From assembly GCA_021790625.1 (NCBI GenBank), contig JAJYGL010000179.1, forward strand, positions 1 to 6,858: a stretch of DNA of 6,858 bases, written 5' to 3'. The notes beneath the pieces are model-generated. The model saw nothing but the letters and a program-made list of their open reading frames with translations. It did no database searches and had not been told where the DNA came from. Positions within the stretch are counted from its first letter, which is position 1; each line of letters begins with the position of its first letter. Source of the stretch: Pseudomonadota bacterium. GTDB taxonomy: Bacteria; Pseudomonadota; Gammaproteobacteria; Burkholderiales; Sulfuriferulaceae. Of this stretch, positions 1-6,390 are shown piece by piece. Both the position numbers and the translations under genes were made by a program.

Positions 1-631
1 AATCATATAATGGGAAACGGCGAATACGTTGCGCGGACACATTGCTGGGCGCCAAATCTGCCTGCCACTGCGGCGTACCCGAATAACCGATAAACCGACA
101 CACCCGTTCTAGCTCGCGCTGCGGCTCGGCAATCAACCGGTCAAAAAAAACCGGCAGCACCCTGTCTCGCCCGAAGGCGTCAAACCAGGGTTGCAATTGT
201 TTTGCATATTGGCTGTATGCCACCAGCTCAGGGTAACGGGCTACCGCCTCAACAATAGGCTCGTTGAAAATACCCATGCTCCACTGATGGATATAATGCG
301 ACACCAGCCTGTCCACCGGATGGCGCATGACATACACGAACCTGGCATGTGGAACATGCTGGCAAATGCGCGCCACGGCATGCGGGTGCGTCGGAAGTTT
401 GGTGTAATGCGTACTGGCTTCGCCAAGCAAAGCCCCCGCCGGAGCTTGCGCAAACAGATCGAGATACCAGTCCAGCCCGCGTGCAAACTGGTCATCGTCG
501 CTAAAAAAATTGGGCTCTTTCGGTTCACTCATGAAAATACCCGGTTGCTGCACCAATTGTTCCTGCAAGGTAGTCGTGGCCGATTTCATCGCCCCGATAA
601 TCATGAAATCCGGTAATCGCTGCATGTTCAT
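1..631 (-). CDS. PAPS-dependent sulfotransferase, 3' end cut by window edge
   Basis: This gene encodes the first 210 residues of a sulfotransferase, which moves sulfate from PAPS to a hydroxyl group, here probably a sugar of the surface glycan made by this operon. Near the N-terminus the motif IIGAMKSATTTL (residues 11-22) matches the 5'-phosphosulfate loop, with Lys16 as the PAPS/catalytic lysine. It is followed by EPKEPNFFSDD (36-46), typical of the bacterial family. VYVMRHPVDRLVSHY (99-113) is the 3'-phosphate-binding segment, with Arg103 and Ser111. Family members are commonly 250-300 residues, so the C-terminus is missing only because the window ends. No signal peptide or membrane segment is seen, so it is probably cytoplasmic. 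The ATG at 631 overlaps the upstream glycosyltransferase stop as ATGA, suggesting translational coupling. An in-frame ATG at 625, six bases below a GGGA, is an equally possible start. The acceptor cannot be told from sequence. Confidence 0.9.
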   Translation of the reverse strand, partial: MNMQRLPDFMIIGAMKSATTTLQEQLVQQPGIFMSEPKEPNFFSDDDQFARGLDWYLDLFAQAPAGALLGEASTHYTKLPTHPHAVARICQHVPHARFVYVMRHPVDRLVSHYIHQWSMGIFNEPIVEAVARYPELVAYSQYAKQLQPWFDAFGRDRVLPVFFDRLIAEPQRELERVCRFIGYSGTPQWQADLAPSNVSAQRIRRFPLYD

Positions 632-1596
632 TCCCGTGTTTGTATTTTAGGTGCTGTATAGGGCCGCAATGGTGCCAAACAGTTCGTCCAGATATCCAGC
701 CATTGCCATTCCACCGCCGTTTTATCACGATGCCCCAGCCATAAACGCGTTTTGGCAATTGCACGTCCACACCACCACAACAGGTTCGCTACCCAAAGAC
801 CGATGATGCCGTAAAACTGATAAAAATAACGTGCCCGTGATTCATAATAATAGCGTGGCACGCGTTTTTTCTGGCTGGCTGATGCCTTGACTGTCGACGT
901 CCCCCCGCGCAAATGCACCACCCGTGCGACCGGATTGTGCACCACCATCCAACCCGCCTGTCGCGCCTTGCGACAAAACGCCACATCTTCAAAGTACATG
1001 AAATAGCCTTCATCCAGTAGCCCGACGGCATCCAGCACGTCATGCCGAATCATCACGCAGGCAAAACTGGTCCATTCCGGCCGGGCAATGCCTGTCTGCA
1101 CCGGCCAGTACACCACAAAACGCTGCAACAGCCGATCGATAATGCCTGTATGTGCGGCGCCCATGAACTCGCTCACCGGGGTATGGAAACGAAAGCAACT
1201 CTCCTGCCCACGCCCGTCCGGCCACTCCAGTCGCGGGCTGAACAAACCAGCATCCGGATGATTCCGTGCTGTTTCCAGCAATGTTGCAATGGCGCCGGGT
1301 CGCACCAGCGCATCGCTATTGAGCAACAGGTAATAGGTTGCCGACACTGCGCGAATACCGATATTGTTGCCGCTGGCAAACCCGCCATTCGTCGGCGCTG
1401 CCAACAATTCGACTTGCTCGTGCGCATCGTGATCGTGCAACCATGCGCCAATAGTCGGTAATGAATCATCGCCCGAACAATTGTCCACCACCACGATCTT
1501 CGCATCGATTGACGCAACCTCCGGCAACACGCTTTGCAGACAGCCCACAATCAACTTTGGGGTACGGTAATTTACAATGACGATAGCAAGCATCAT
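628..1596 (-). CDS. Family 2 (GT-A fold) glycosyltransferase
   Basis: This encodes a 322-residue GT2 enzyme resembling the rhamnosyltransferase/WbbL-like group that extends lipid-linked glycans at the cytoplasmic membrane face. Visible motifs in order are VIVNY (6-10), the nucleotide-binding VVDN with Asp38, NGGFASGNN (70-78), the metal-binding NSD (93-95, DXD equivalent), and the acceptor-side box YFEDVAFCRKARQAGW (201-216) with the likely catalytic base Asp204, followed by VVHLRGGTS (226-234). A hydrophobic stretch at about 263-280 (GIIGLWVANLLWW) could attach it to the membrane. The length is normal for the subgroup, and donor and acceptor cannot be predicted. The start is ATG 1596, with a second ATG at 1593; neither has a clear Shine-Dalgarno. 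The acyltransferase stop lies one codon upstream in the same frame, so reinitiation or coupling is likely. Its stop overlaps the sulfotransferase start. Confidence 0.94.
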   Translation of the reverse strand: MMLAIVIVNYRTPKLIVGCLQSVLPEVASIDAKIVVVDNCSGDDSLPTIGAWLHDHDAHEQVELLAAPTNGGFASGNNIGIRAVSATYYLLLNSDALVRPGAIATLLETARNHPDAGLFSPRLEWPDGRGQESCFRFHTPVSEFMGAAHTGIIDRLLQRFVVYWPVQTGIARPEWTSFACVMIRHDVLDAVGLLDEGYFMYFEDVAFCRKARQAGWMVVHNPVARVVHLRGGTSTVKASASQKKRVPRYYYESRARYFYQFYGIIGLWVANLLWWCGRAIAKTRLWLGHRDKTAVEWQWLDIWTNCLAPLRPYTAPKIQTRE

Positions 1597-1599
1597 GTG

Positions 1600-2217
1600 T
1601 CAATCAATCGCCGAATCCGGATAAAAATATCGCACGCGCAAGGAAATCAACTCCTGTTCAACCCGCGGATCAAACGCATCGGCGCGTTCCCGGATGATTT
1701 GCGCCCATGGCAAAGCGTCGGTTTGCGTTTGCAAACGCTTGACCAGATCATCCGTTCTGGAAATTGGCCTGGCAGGCACTCCACCAACGATATCCCCGGG
1801 CATGACATCTTTGGTCACCACAGCACCTGCCGCCACGACAGCGTTGGGCCCTATTGTCACGCCGGGCAGTACAATCGCGCCATGCCCAATAAAAACATTG
1901 TCTTTAATATCAACTTTGCCAACAGAATCCAGTTTGACATGGTATGCATCATTCAACATCGCTACCACACCATCGTGCCCCGGTATCGCACAATCAGACA
2001 AACTGACATTGTTGCCCAAACTCACATAAGGTGGATTGGTCACATTCGCTCCCAGATTGATCCGACAACGCGTGCCGATTGCATGATAACGGCCATGCCG
2101 ACGCAAAAACTCTGCATATTCCAACCCGCCCGGGTGACATAAACGCACGTAAACCGATCGCAACCGTCCTGTTCGGAATGCAAGATGACGCACAATCTTT
2201 TTTAACCAACTGGTCAT
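1600..2217 (-). CDS. Left-handed beta-helix (hexapeptide repeat) acyltransferase
   Basis: This encodes a 205-residue acyltransferase of the LbH superfamily, related to Maa/Wca/serine-acetyltransferase-type enzymes. It probably O-acetylates a sugar of the glycan using acetyl-CoA. Hexapeptide-type repeats run from about residue 45 to 150, ending in the signature IGHGAIVLPGVTIGPNAVV and then VVTKDVMPGDIVGGVPAR. The His in IPGHDG (about residue 81 from this start) is the best catalytic-base candidate, and an extended loop follows it (VAMLNDAYHVKLDS). A helical C-terminal tail of about 50 residues follows the helix. The open frame can start at GTG 2223, but ATG 2217 is preferred because GAGAAGG (2226-2232) sits eight bases upstream of it and only two upstream of the GTG. 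The gene follows the flippase after 27 bases. The acetyl donor and sugar target are inferred from the family and operon, not seen. Confidence 0.92.
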   Translation of the reverse strand: MTSWLKKIVRHLAFRTGRLRSVYVRLCHPGGLEYAEFLRRHGRYHAIGTRCRINLGANVTNPPYVSLGNNVSLSDCAIPGHDGVVAMLNDAYHVKLDSVGKVDIKDNVFIGHGAIVLPGVTIGPNAVVAAGAVVTKDVMPGDIVGGVPARPISRTDDLVKRLQTQTDALPWAQIIRERADAFDPRVEQELISLRVRYFYPDSAID

Positions 2218-2225
2218 GGGCACAG

Positions 2226-2232
2226 CCTTCTC
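2226..2232 (-). promoter_or_regulatory. Ribosome binding site deciding the acyltransferase start
   Basis: The minus strand reads GAGAAGG here. It is eight bases from ATG 2217, a normal spacing, but only two bases from the alternative GTG at 2223. This favours the ATG as the real start. Confidence 0.6.
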
Positions 2233-2244
2233 AAAAAATCAGCA

Positions 2245-3597
2245 TTATCTCCAACGGGTCGCCACCTCAAGGAATACCTTGCCTACCACAACACCAAGCA
2301 ACAATACCGGCAAGGTATACAACTCTCGCCAGAGATGCAACAAATGAAACTTATGCTTAAAATACAACGTGACAGGTATGCTGACAAAATAGCTCGCCAC
2401 AACGGCCCAGATTGCCCCCGTCAACTGATAATGCCGATACGCCCAAGGCAACAGTAAAAACATGGTGGTGGTCCTTACCGCAATCAGAAAAGTCATATAC
2501 TTGGGCTTGCCCAGTACGACGAAGCACTGATCGGCAAGGTTATAACGCACAGCAACAAGCAGTAACGCCAGAATTTCCATGATACGACCGGCCTCATGGT
2601 AACGCGAGTCATACAGCAAATGGATGATCCACTCGCCCGTCATATAAAAAAACCCGGCAAAAAATAACAATCCCGAATCGAATAACAATCGAAAATGATA
2701 ATAAACCTGTCTTAATTGCGCTGGTCGCTCCCGTCCGGTTTCACTCAAGGCAGGAAAAGCCGCATTACCGACCAATCGACTCACCATATGCGAAATAGAA
2801 TTGACCAAAAAGAACGCCACAGTGTAAACGCCCAATTCTTTAGCAGAAATCAGCCCGCCCAATAATAGTCTGTCGCCATTGTTGAACAAAAACCCCACAA
2901 TAGACGCCATGAAAATCCATTTACCAAAATGTAGAATCTCAAGAACAGCTTCACGTTCTAGGTGCCACTTGTTAGGCTCTCCCGGCACGATATAGTACAC
3001 AATGATGTTACGAATGATACTACTGCTCACGCCTCCTGCCACCAATGCCCAAATGGTACGGTCCAGCCACACCCAAACCAGCATGACCACCAAACTTCCC
3101 AACTGGCTGGACAAATCAATCAGCGTAATCTTGGACTGTTGCAATCTTCGACTGGCAATTGATGTCCATGTTGGCTCAAACGCAGAAAACAAAACAGACA
3201 ACGTCGATACCGGAATCAAAAATGGCAGCATTGGCGAGGCATAGACTGTGTTTGATGATAACCACCCCTGACGGTCGACAATATACAATCCTACGCTAAA
3301 TAACACGGAAACCAGCCACAACGACAACCCGCGCAAAATCTGAATCGACCAGACCGTGTTCAAAAACACCGGGTCATCACCACGATGACTTTGAATGATG
3401 TTTTCCCGCAACCCCAGATCGGTAAACAACACCAAACCCGCCATGATGGCAGAAACAATCGCCATCACGCCAAACATGGAAGGAAACAACAGCCGCGTGA
3501 GAATCAGGTTGCTGCCGAGCCTGAGTGCCTGACTGGTGGCAAAGCCACCCATCGTCCATAATCCGGCATGAACTGCCCGTTTCTTGAGTGTTGTCAT
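2245..3597 (-). CDS. Wzx-like oligosaccharide flippase (MOP superfamily)
   Basis: This encodes a polytopic inner-membrane protein of about 450 residues. It is a member of the Polysacc_synt/Wzx-type flippases that move undecaprenyl-linked glycan units to the periplasmic face. The N-terminus has the family look: a basic start MTTLKKRAVHAGLW, then RLGSNLILTRLLFPSMFGVMA, then FTDLGLRENIIQSHRGDDPVFLN before another membrane segment. Some 12-14 hydrophobic segments can be counted along the length, and the size matches the family. The start is uncertain. ATG 3597 gives the family-like N-terminus but has no Shine-Dalgarno. GTG 3624 would add nine residues (VYAGRLLNR) and also lacks one. The only good AGGAG lies about 50 bases upstream and faces another frame. 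It is the first gene of the four-gene glycan operon and is preceded by a TATAAT box. No polymerase (Wzy) or initiating transferase is in the window; they may lie beyond the left edge. Confidence 0.92.
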   Translation of the reverse strand: MTTLKKRAVHAGLWTMGGFATSQALRLGSNLILTRLLFPSMFGVMAIVSAIMAGLVLFTDLGLRENIIQSHRGDDPVFLNTVWSIQILRGLSLWLVSVLFSVGLYIVDRQGWLSSNTVYASPMLPFLIPVSTLSVLFSAFEPTWTSIASRRLQQSKITLIDLSSQLGSLVVMLVWVWLDRTIWALVAGGVSSSIIRNIIVYYIVPGEPNKWHLEREAVLEILHFGKWIFMASIVGFLFNNGDRLLLGGLISAKELGVYTVAFFLVNSISHMVSRLVGNAAFPALSETGRERPAQLRQVYYHFRLLFDSGLLFFAGFFYMTGEWIIHLLYDSRYHEAGRIMEILALLLVAVRYNLADQCFVVLGKPKYMTFLIAVRTTTMFLLLPWAYRHYQLTGAIWAVVASYFVSIPVTLYFKHKFHLLHLWRELYTLPVLLLGVVVGKVFLEVATRWR

Positions 3598-3846
3598 ACG
3601 GTTGAGCAAACGGCCAGCGTACACTTTGCATAAAAAACAAGCGACGCAACGTTCTCCTATAATCCTATCAATAACTATCCGACAGGATTATATTACAACG
3701 CTCCAGCCAAATGTAATGAATCCACAGAAAACCGAAGGATAGTTACCAAAGGAAGTATTGATTTCTTCCCCAATAACCCGTGGTGGTCAAACCAAGGAGT
3801 CCTCGCAATATTTTGTTTTGCAGAAAAGGCGTTGCGAAAGCATAGC
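3598..3846. other. Non-coding region upstream of the glycan operon
   Basis: No supported gene lies here on either strand. It holds a TATAAT box, a minus-strand AGGAG at 3653-3657 not in register with the flippase, and a 9-bp inverted repeat (ggatagtta at 3737-3745, its complement at 3672-3680). It probably contains the promoter and the leader of about 80 bases for the operon. No recognisable riboswitch was seen. Confidence 0.5.
3687..3692 (-). promoter_or_regulatory. Candidate -10 box for the flippase operon
   Basis: The minus strand reads TATAAT, a perfect sigma-70 -10 hexamer. The -35 region at 16-18 bases is poor (CATTTG, ACATTT or TACATT), so the promoter would need an activator or be weak. 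A start near 3680 would give a leader of about 83 bases to ATG 3597. Its position between the lipoprotein terminator and the first gene of the operon supports it. Confidence 0.4.
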
Positions 3847-3901
3847 GCAATAAACCACATGCTCACTGGGGCAAAGTCCCAGTGAGCATGTGGTTTATTG
3901 C
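3847..3901 (-). terminator. Perfect 24-bp stem-loop terminator after the lipoprotein gene
   Basis: Arms 3847-3870 and 3878-3901 are exact reverse complements (24 bp) around a 7-base loop, gcaaagt. The structure begins nine bases past the lipoprotein stop. The lower stem pairs an A-rich side with a U-rich side (AATAAA/TTTATT), so the U-tract lies inside the stem, as in bidirectional intrinsic terminators. It separates this gene from the downstream glycan operon. The perfect match is longer than a terminator needs. Confidence 0.8.
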
Positions 3902-3910
3902 AAAACAGGA

Positions 3911-6127
3911 TCAGGCCTTCTGAATATTGACTGAGCGCAGCGCGAAATTGCCATTCACCAATTGCACGCGCACCACAACCAATCCTTGTGGAATCTGGGC
4001 GGTTAATGCACTACTCCATTCCAGCGAATTGTTTCTTGCCAGTGTGACCGTGCCAACCTGTTTGCCATTGACCCAGATAGCCAGCACGGAATCTGTGCCA
4101 GCTGTGCCATTAACCGTGATTGAACCGCTAAAAGCAGCGCTTGAATTGGCAGGAGCTGCGACCCACAATCCGGCATTGATGCCGCCGAGAATGGCTTGTC
4201 CGTTAACAGTCGTGCTGTAGGCGCCTGCAGTGGCTAACCGTGGCAATGATGCAAACAACATTTCACCCGGCAATACCTGCCCTAATGTCACGGGTGCACG
4301 TGTCCGCCCTTTTAATGCCAGTAACGCGTTGTACTTCGGCGTGTTCAGGTTCAGGATGTCCGGCGTGAATTCCCAGTCCGCCGCGCCGGTGAGGGTGTAA
4401 TACATCAGCAGGTCACCACCATCCTGCGACCAGTAGTTGTGCATGAACTCAGTCATGGTTTCCATGCGTGGGTCGGCATTGATCGCCAATATCTGCGCTG
4501 TGGGTAAATAATCCACGCCGTCACCGCCCTCATAGGCAATGCGCTGTAATCCCCAGTTTTTCGCCGCCATGGCGTCGACAGGGAAAGCCGCAGCGGTTCG
4601 GCTGTCCGGATAATTGCCCGGTGCAAAATAAGCACCAGGAACCGGCGACATATTGTTAACACCATAATAGGCGGAGCCGCCCGAACCATAAACATAACTG
4701 TTCACCGCTCTTGGCGGATTCAGTTGCGCGCCGTATTGATCGAGCCAGGTCAGTTGCGTGAAACCCTCGCCGAAAGTACCGCCCGATCCTTTTTGCGACA
4801 TCAGGACGGGACGCACCCGCGTCATCATGGCGCTGTCGCCAAACACGGAACGGAACAGGTCGCTCACCTGGGAGATACGGTATGCCGTGTAGCGATAGGC
4901 CGTGTAATAAATACTCGTCTGCGGTGCAATGGCATAAATCGGATGCGATGTCGGCAGGCCTTTCACAATATCCATGATCACGTAATAGCACCAGAATCCG
5001 CCGGCGGTATTCCAGGTTTCATTGGCGTACTCGACGTACACGTTCAGGTTGCTGTTCAGTGGCGGGTACACCGGATTGCTTTGCGGCGATGTGTACGGGT
5101 TGGTTCCATCCGAACCATACAGCAGCGTCTGCGCCATCTTGGTCACAAAATCATCGCTGGCGACAACCGGCACGTTGATCCACAGATCGCGGCCCGTTTC
5201 GTTGGCCAATTGAATATGGTGCTCAAGCGCAACAAAGCTTTGGCTTCCGGCCGGCGTCCCGCCCATTGGGCTGCCGTTATGCGCAATGTACGACGGTATG
5301 GGTTTCTGGAATGTCAACGGCGTGTTCCTGTCTGCCCAATTGACGAGGGTATTGCCGTTGGTAGCACTCCAGTCCATCGTGCGGATGGCGCTGCCAACCT
5401 GCATGGCCTGCACATAATAGCTTGTGAACACCACGCTGCCGTCGGCCGGATACCCCGGCCGATACAGGCGCATATTGGTAAAACCAGACCCGACTGCTGA
5501 CGTTGGCGTACGTTGAGAGTTTCTGATGCTGATACCGACGTTTGCTCCCGGCGCTGGCCTTGTTACAGTAATGGTAATATCGGCAGTCGTGGTATTTGTT
5601 GAGGCGTCATACTGCTGATTGGCGACATACATGGTGTATCCATTATAAACACCGCCAATCGTGCCCTGTCCGTTGAATATCAATTTGTACGTGCCATTAA
5701 TATGCGCGGCGACGCCCGTGTAAATGACCGTACCGGCATCGCTCAACGGCCAGCCATTTGCATCCACGGGAGCCAGAGTATTCATGTTGGCGGTGCTCCA
5801 TGGACGCGCATGCTTCATCGCATCGACAAAAGCAAAACTGCCGTCCCAGTCGTTCAATGACCACGTGTTCATGCCGAACTGGTTCAGATTTCCCGTCGCA
5901 ACCACTGGTGTGGTACCGATCTTACTGGTAACAGCGTTTGTCACGGCAGGCGCTGCGGCAGCACTGCTCACCGGCGCCGGGTTCGATGGAGCAACGGGTT
6001 TCATCACCGGAGCCTTCCTGTTGCCGATATTGCAGCCGGCAAGCAGCACGCTGGCTCCGGCAAAACCACCCATCTGCGCGATGCGCTGCAGCAACGCCCT
6101 GCGCGTCATGTTCGCAATCTTTTCCAT
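3911..6127 (-). CDS. Exported lipoprotein with clan-A glycoside-hydrolase-like core
   Basis: This encodes a 738-residue protein. The N-terminus has a twin-arginine signal (TRRALLQR, residues 8-15), a hydrophobic stretch and the lipobox LLAGC (Cys32), predicting a Tat-exported, lipid-anchored envelope protein. A Pro/Ala/Thr-rich linker (about 33-78) follows. The first domain has VDANGWPLSD (121-130) and GTYKLIFNGQGTI (145-157). The core has FTNMRLYRPG, AIRTMDWSATN (248-257), DLWINVP, then YVEYANETWN with Asn369-Glu370, and IAYEGGD with Glu533. An Asn-Glu pair plus a later Glu is the acid/base and nucleophile pattern of clan-A (beta/alpha)8 hydrolases, so activity on a beta-linked glycan is a fair inference but unproven. 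Residues of about 615-738 form a beta-rich, carbohydrate-binding-like module (TVNGTAGTDSVLAIWVNGK). ATG 6127 is chosen because GAGGAG lies six bases upstream. It is transcribed separately from the glycan operon. I recall similar proteins without a settled name or substrate. Confidence 0.85.
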   Translation of the reverse strand: MEKIANMTRRALLQRIAQMGGFAGASVLLAGCNIGNRKAPVMKPVAPSNPAPVSSAAAAPAVTNAVTSKIGTTPVVATGNLNQFGMNTWSLNDWDGSFAFVDAMKHARPWSTANMNTLAPVDANGWPLSDAGTVIYTGVAAHINGTYKLIFNGQGTIGGVYNGYTMYVANQQYDASTNTTTADITITVTRPAPGANVGISIRNSQRTPTSAVGSGFTNMRLYRPGYPADGSVVFTSYYVQAMQVGSAIRTMDWSATNGNTLVNWADRNTPLTFQKPIPSYIAHNGSPMGGTPAGSQSFVALEHHIQLANETGRDLWINVPVVASDDFVTKMAQTLLYGSDGTNPYTSPQSNPVYPPLNSNLNVYVEYANETWNTAGGFWCYYVIMDIVKGLPTSHPIYAIAPQTSIYYTAYRYTAYRISQVSDLFRSVFGDSAMMTRVRPVLMSQKGSGGTFGEGFTQLTWLDQYGAQLNPPRAVNSYVYGSGGSAYYGVNNMSPVPGAYFAPGNYPDSRTAAAFPVDAMAAKNWGLQRIAYEGGDGVDYLPTAQILAINADPRMETMTEFMHNYWSQDGGDLLMYYTLTGAADWEFTPDILNLNTPKYNALLALKGRTRAPVTLGQVLPGEMLFASLPRLATAGAYSTTVNGQAILGGINAGLWVAAPANSSAAFSGSITVNGTAGTDSVLAIWVNGKQVGTVTLARNNSLEWSSALTAQIPQGLVVVRVQLVNGNFALRSVNIQKA

Positions 6128-6133
6128 GTCAAT

Positions 6134-6139
6134 CTCCTC
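6134..6139 (-). promoter_or_regulatory. Strong ribosome binding site of the lipoprotein gene
   Basis: The minus strand reads GAGGAG, six bases (ATTGAC) before ATG 6127. It fixes the start and rules in the six residues before the internal Met7. Confidence 0.75.
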
Positions 6140-6178
6140 AATCCGGTGCCAACAGTTGATATTTGATCTAGATTATTC

Positions 6179-6194
6179 GACGCATCGATACGTC
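6179..6194. repeat. 16-bp near-palindrome in the lipoprotein leader
   Basis: The minus strand reads GACGTATCGATGCGTC. As RNA it can form a six-pair hairpin, GACGUA/UGCGUC with one G-U pair, closed by a UCGA loop. As DNA it is a near-perfect dyad and a possible protein site. It lies about 50 bases upstream of the lipoprotein start codon. Confidence 0.35.
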
Positions 6195-6222
6195 TATACT
6201 TGCTATTCATTCGCACTTGATA

Positions 6223-6247
6223 TGTTCAGGTTTCCGCAATCTGAACA
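6223..6247. repeat. Inverted repeat, candidate operator copy 2
   Basis: tgttcag (6223-6229) and ctgaaca (6241-6247) are exact inverted arms around 11 bases. On the plus strand its left half, gttcaggtt, resembles the left half gttctggtt of the dyad at 6264-6284. This suggests two related binding sites centred about 39 bp apart. Confidence 0.4.
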
Positions 6248-6263
6248 CATAATCTACCGCCTC

Positions 6264-6284
6264 GTTCTGGTTATAGTCCAGAAC
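6264..6284. repeat. Inverted repeat, candidate operator copy 1 over a -10 box
   Basis: gttctgg (6264-6270) and ccagaac (6278-6284) are exact inverted arms around seven bases. The dyad covers the minus-strand TATAAC (6270-6275), a possible -10 box. It is not followed by a T-tract on either strand, so an operator fits better than a terminator. Confidence 0.45.
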
Positions 6285-6298
6285 CCGTATTCCCGCAA
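6270..6298 (-). promoter_or_regulatory. Candidate proximal promoter of the lipoprotein gene
   Basis: The minus strand reads TTGCGG (6293-6298), then 17 bases, then TATAAC (6270-6275). The -10 is one base off consensus and the -35 is weak at three of six. The dyad 6264-6284 sits over the -10. Spacing is ideal, but similar matches arise by chance in such sequence. Confidence 0.3.
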
Positions 6299-6330
6299 CC
6301 CGAATTAAAATAAAAAAACCATTCGGGTTG
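6296..6330. repeat. 10-bp inverted repeat with A/T-rich loop
   Basis: caacccgaat (6296-6305) and attcgggttg (6321-6330) are exact reverse complements around 15 A/T-rich bases. The second arm shares gggtt with the smaller hairpin at 6325-6340, so in a minus-strand transcript the two folds exclude each other. Confidence 0.45.
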
Positions 6331-6340
6331 AGAAAAACCC
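6307..6340 (-). terminator. Weak intrinsic-terminator-like hairpin downstream of copA
   Basis: The minus strand reads GGGTT (6336-6340), a six-base loop, AACCC (6325-6329), six more bases, then seven T, an A and four T. A five-pair stem with the T-run set back is weak for a terminator. It is the only T-tract hairpin seen after copA, about 170 bases past its stop. Confidence 0.35.
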
Positions 6341-6361
6341 AAAACTCGAACACATCATACG

Positions 6362-6390
6362 CTATTATTAATAACAGAAGCAGTTGTCAA
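6362..6390 (-). promoter_or_regulatory. Candidate distal promoter with consensus -35
   Basis: The minus strand has a perfect TTGACA (6385-6390) preceded by an A/T-rich run, then 17 bases to TAATAG (6362-6367), a poor -10. AATAAT at 15-base spacing is an alternative -10. Transcription starting near 6355 would give a leader of about 228 bases containing all the dyads, and it would have to pass the terminator-like hairpin at 6325-6340. Confidence 0.35.

Noticed and set aside
1534..2142. Plus-strand open frame of 202 codons opposite the acyltransferase and glycosyltransferase
   Set aside because: The minus-strand proteins carry strong family signatures, while this translation has none.
3664..3680. 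Perfect 17-base mirror repeat (cctatcaataactatcc) upstream of the flippase operon
   Set aside because: It reads the same backwards on one strand but is not an inverted repeat and not a pure purine/pyrimidine tract, so no binding or folding role follows from it.
4724..5500. Plus-strand open frame of 258 codons opposite the lipoprotein gene
   Set aside because: It is antisense to a well-supported gene with clear motifs and a good ribosome site; its translation shows no domain-like pattern and is rich in His, Arg and Cys, typical of shadow frames.
5724..6308. Plus-strand open frame of 194 codons overlapping the lipoprotein 5' end and its leader
   Set aside because: Mostly antisense to the signal peptide and linker region; Ala-rich stretches mirror the Ala/Pro linker of the real gene, and no ribosome site was seen.
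6128..6355. Known riboswitch (cyclic-di-GMP, preQ1 or SAM type) in the lipoprotein leader
   Set aside because: None of the conserved core motifs I know for these classes could be found by eye; only simple dyads are present.
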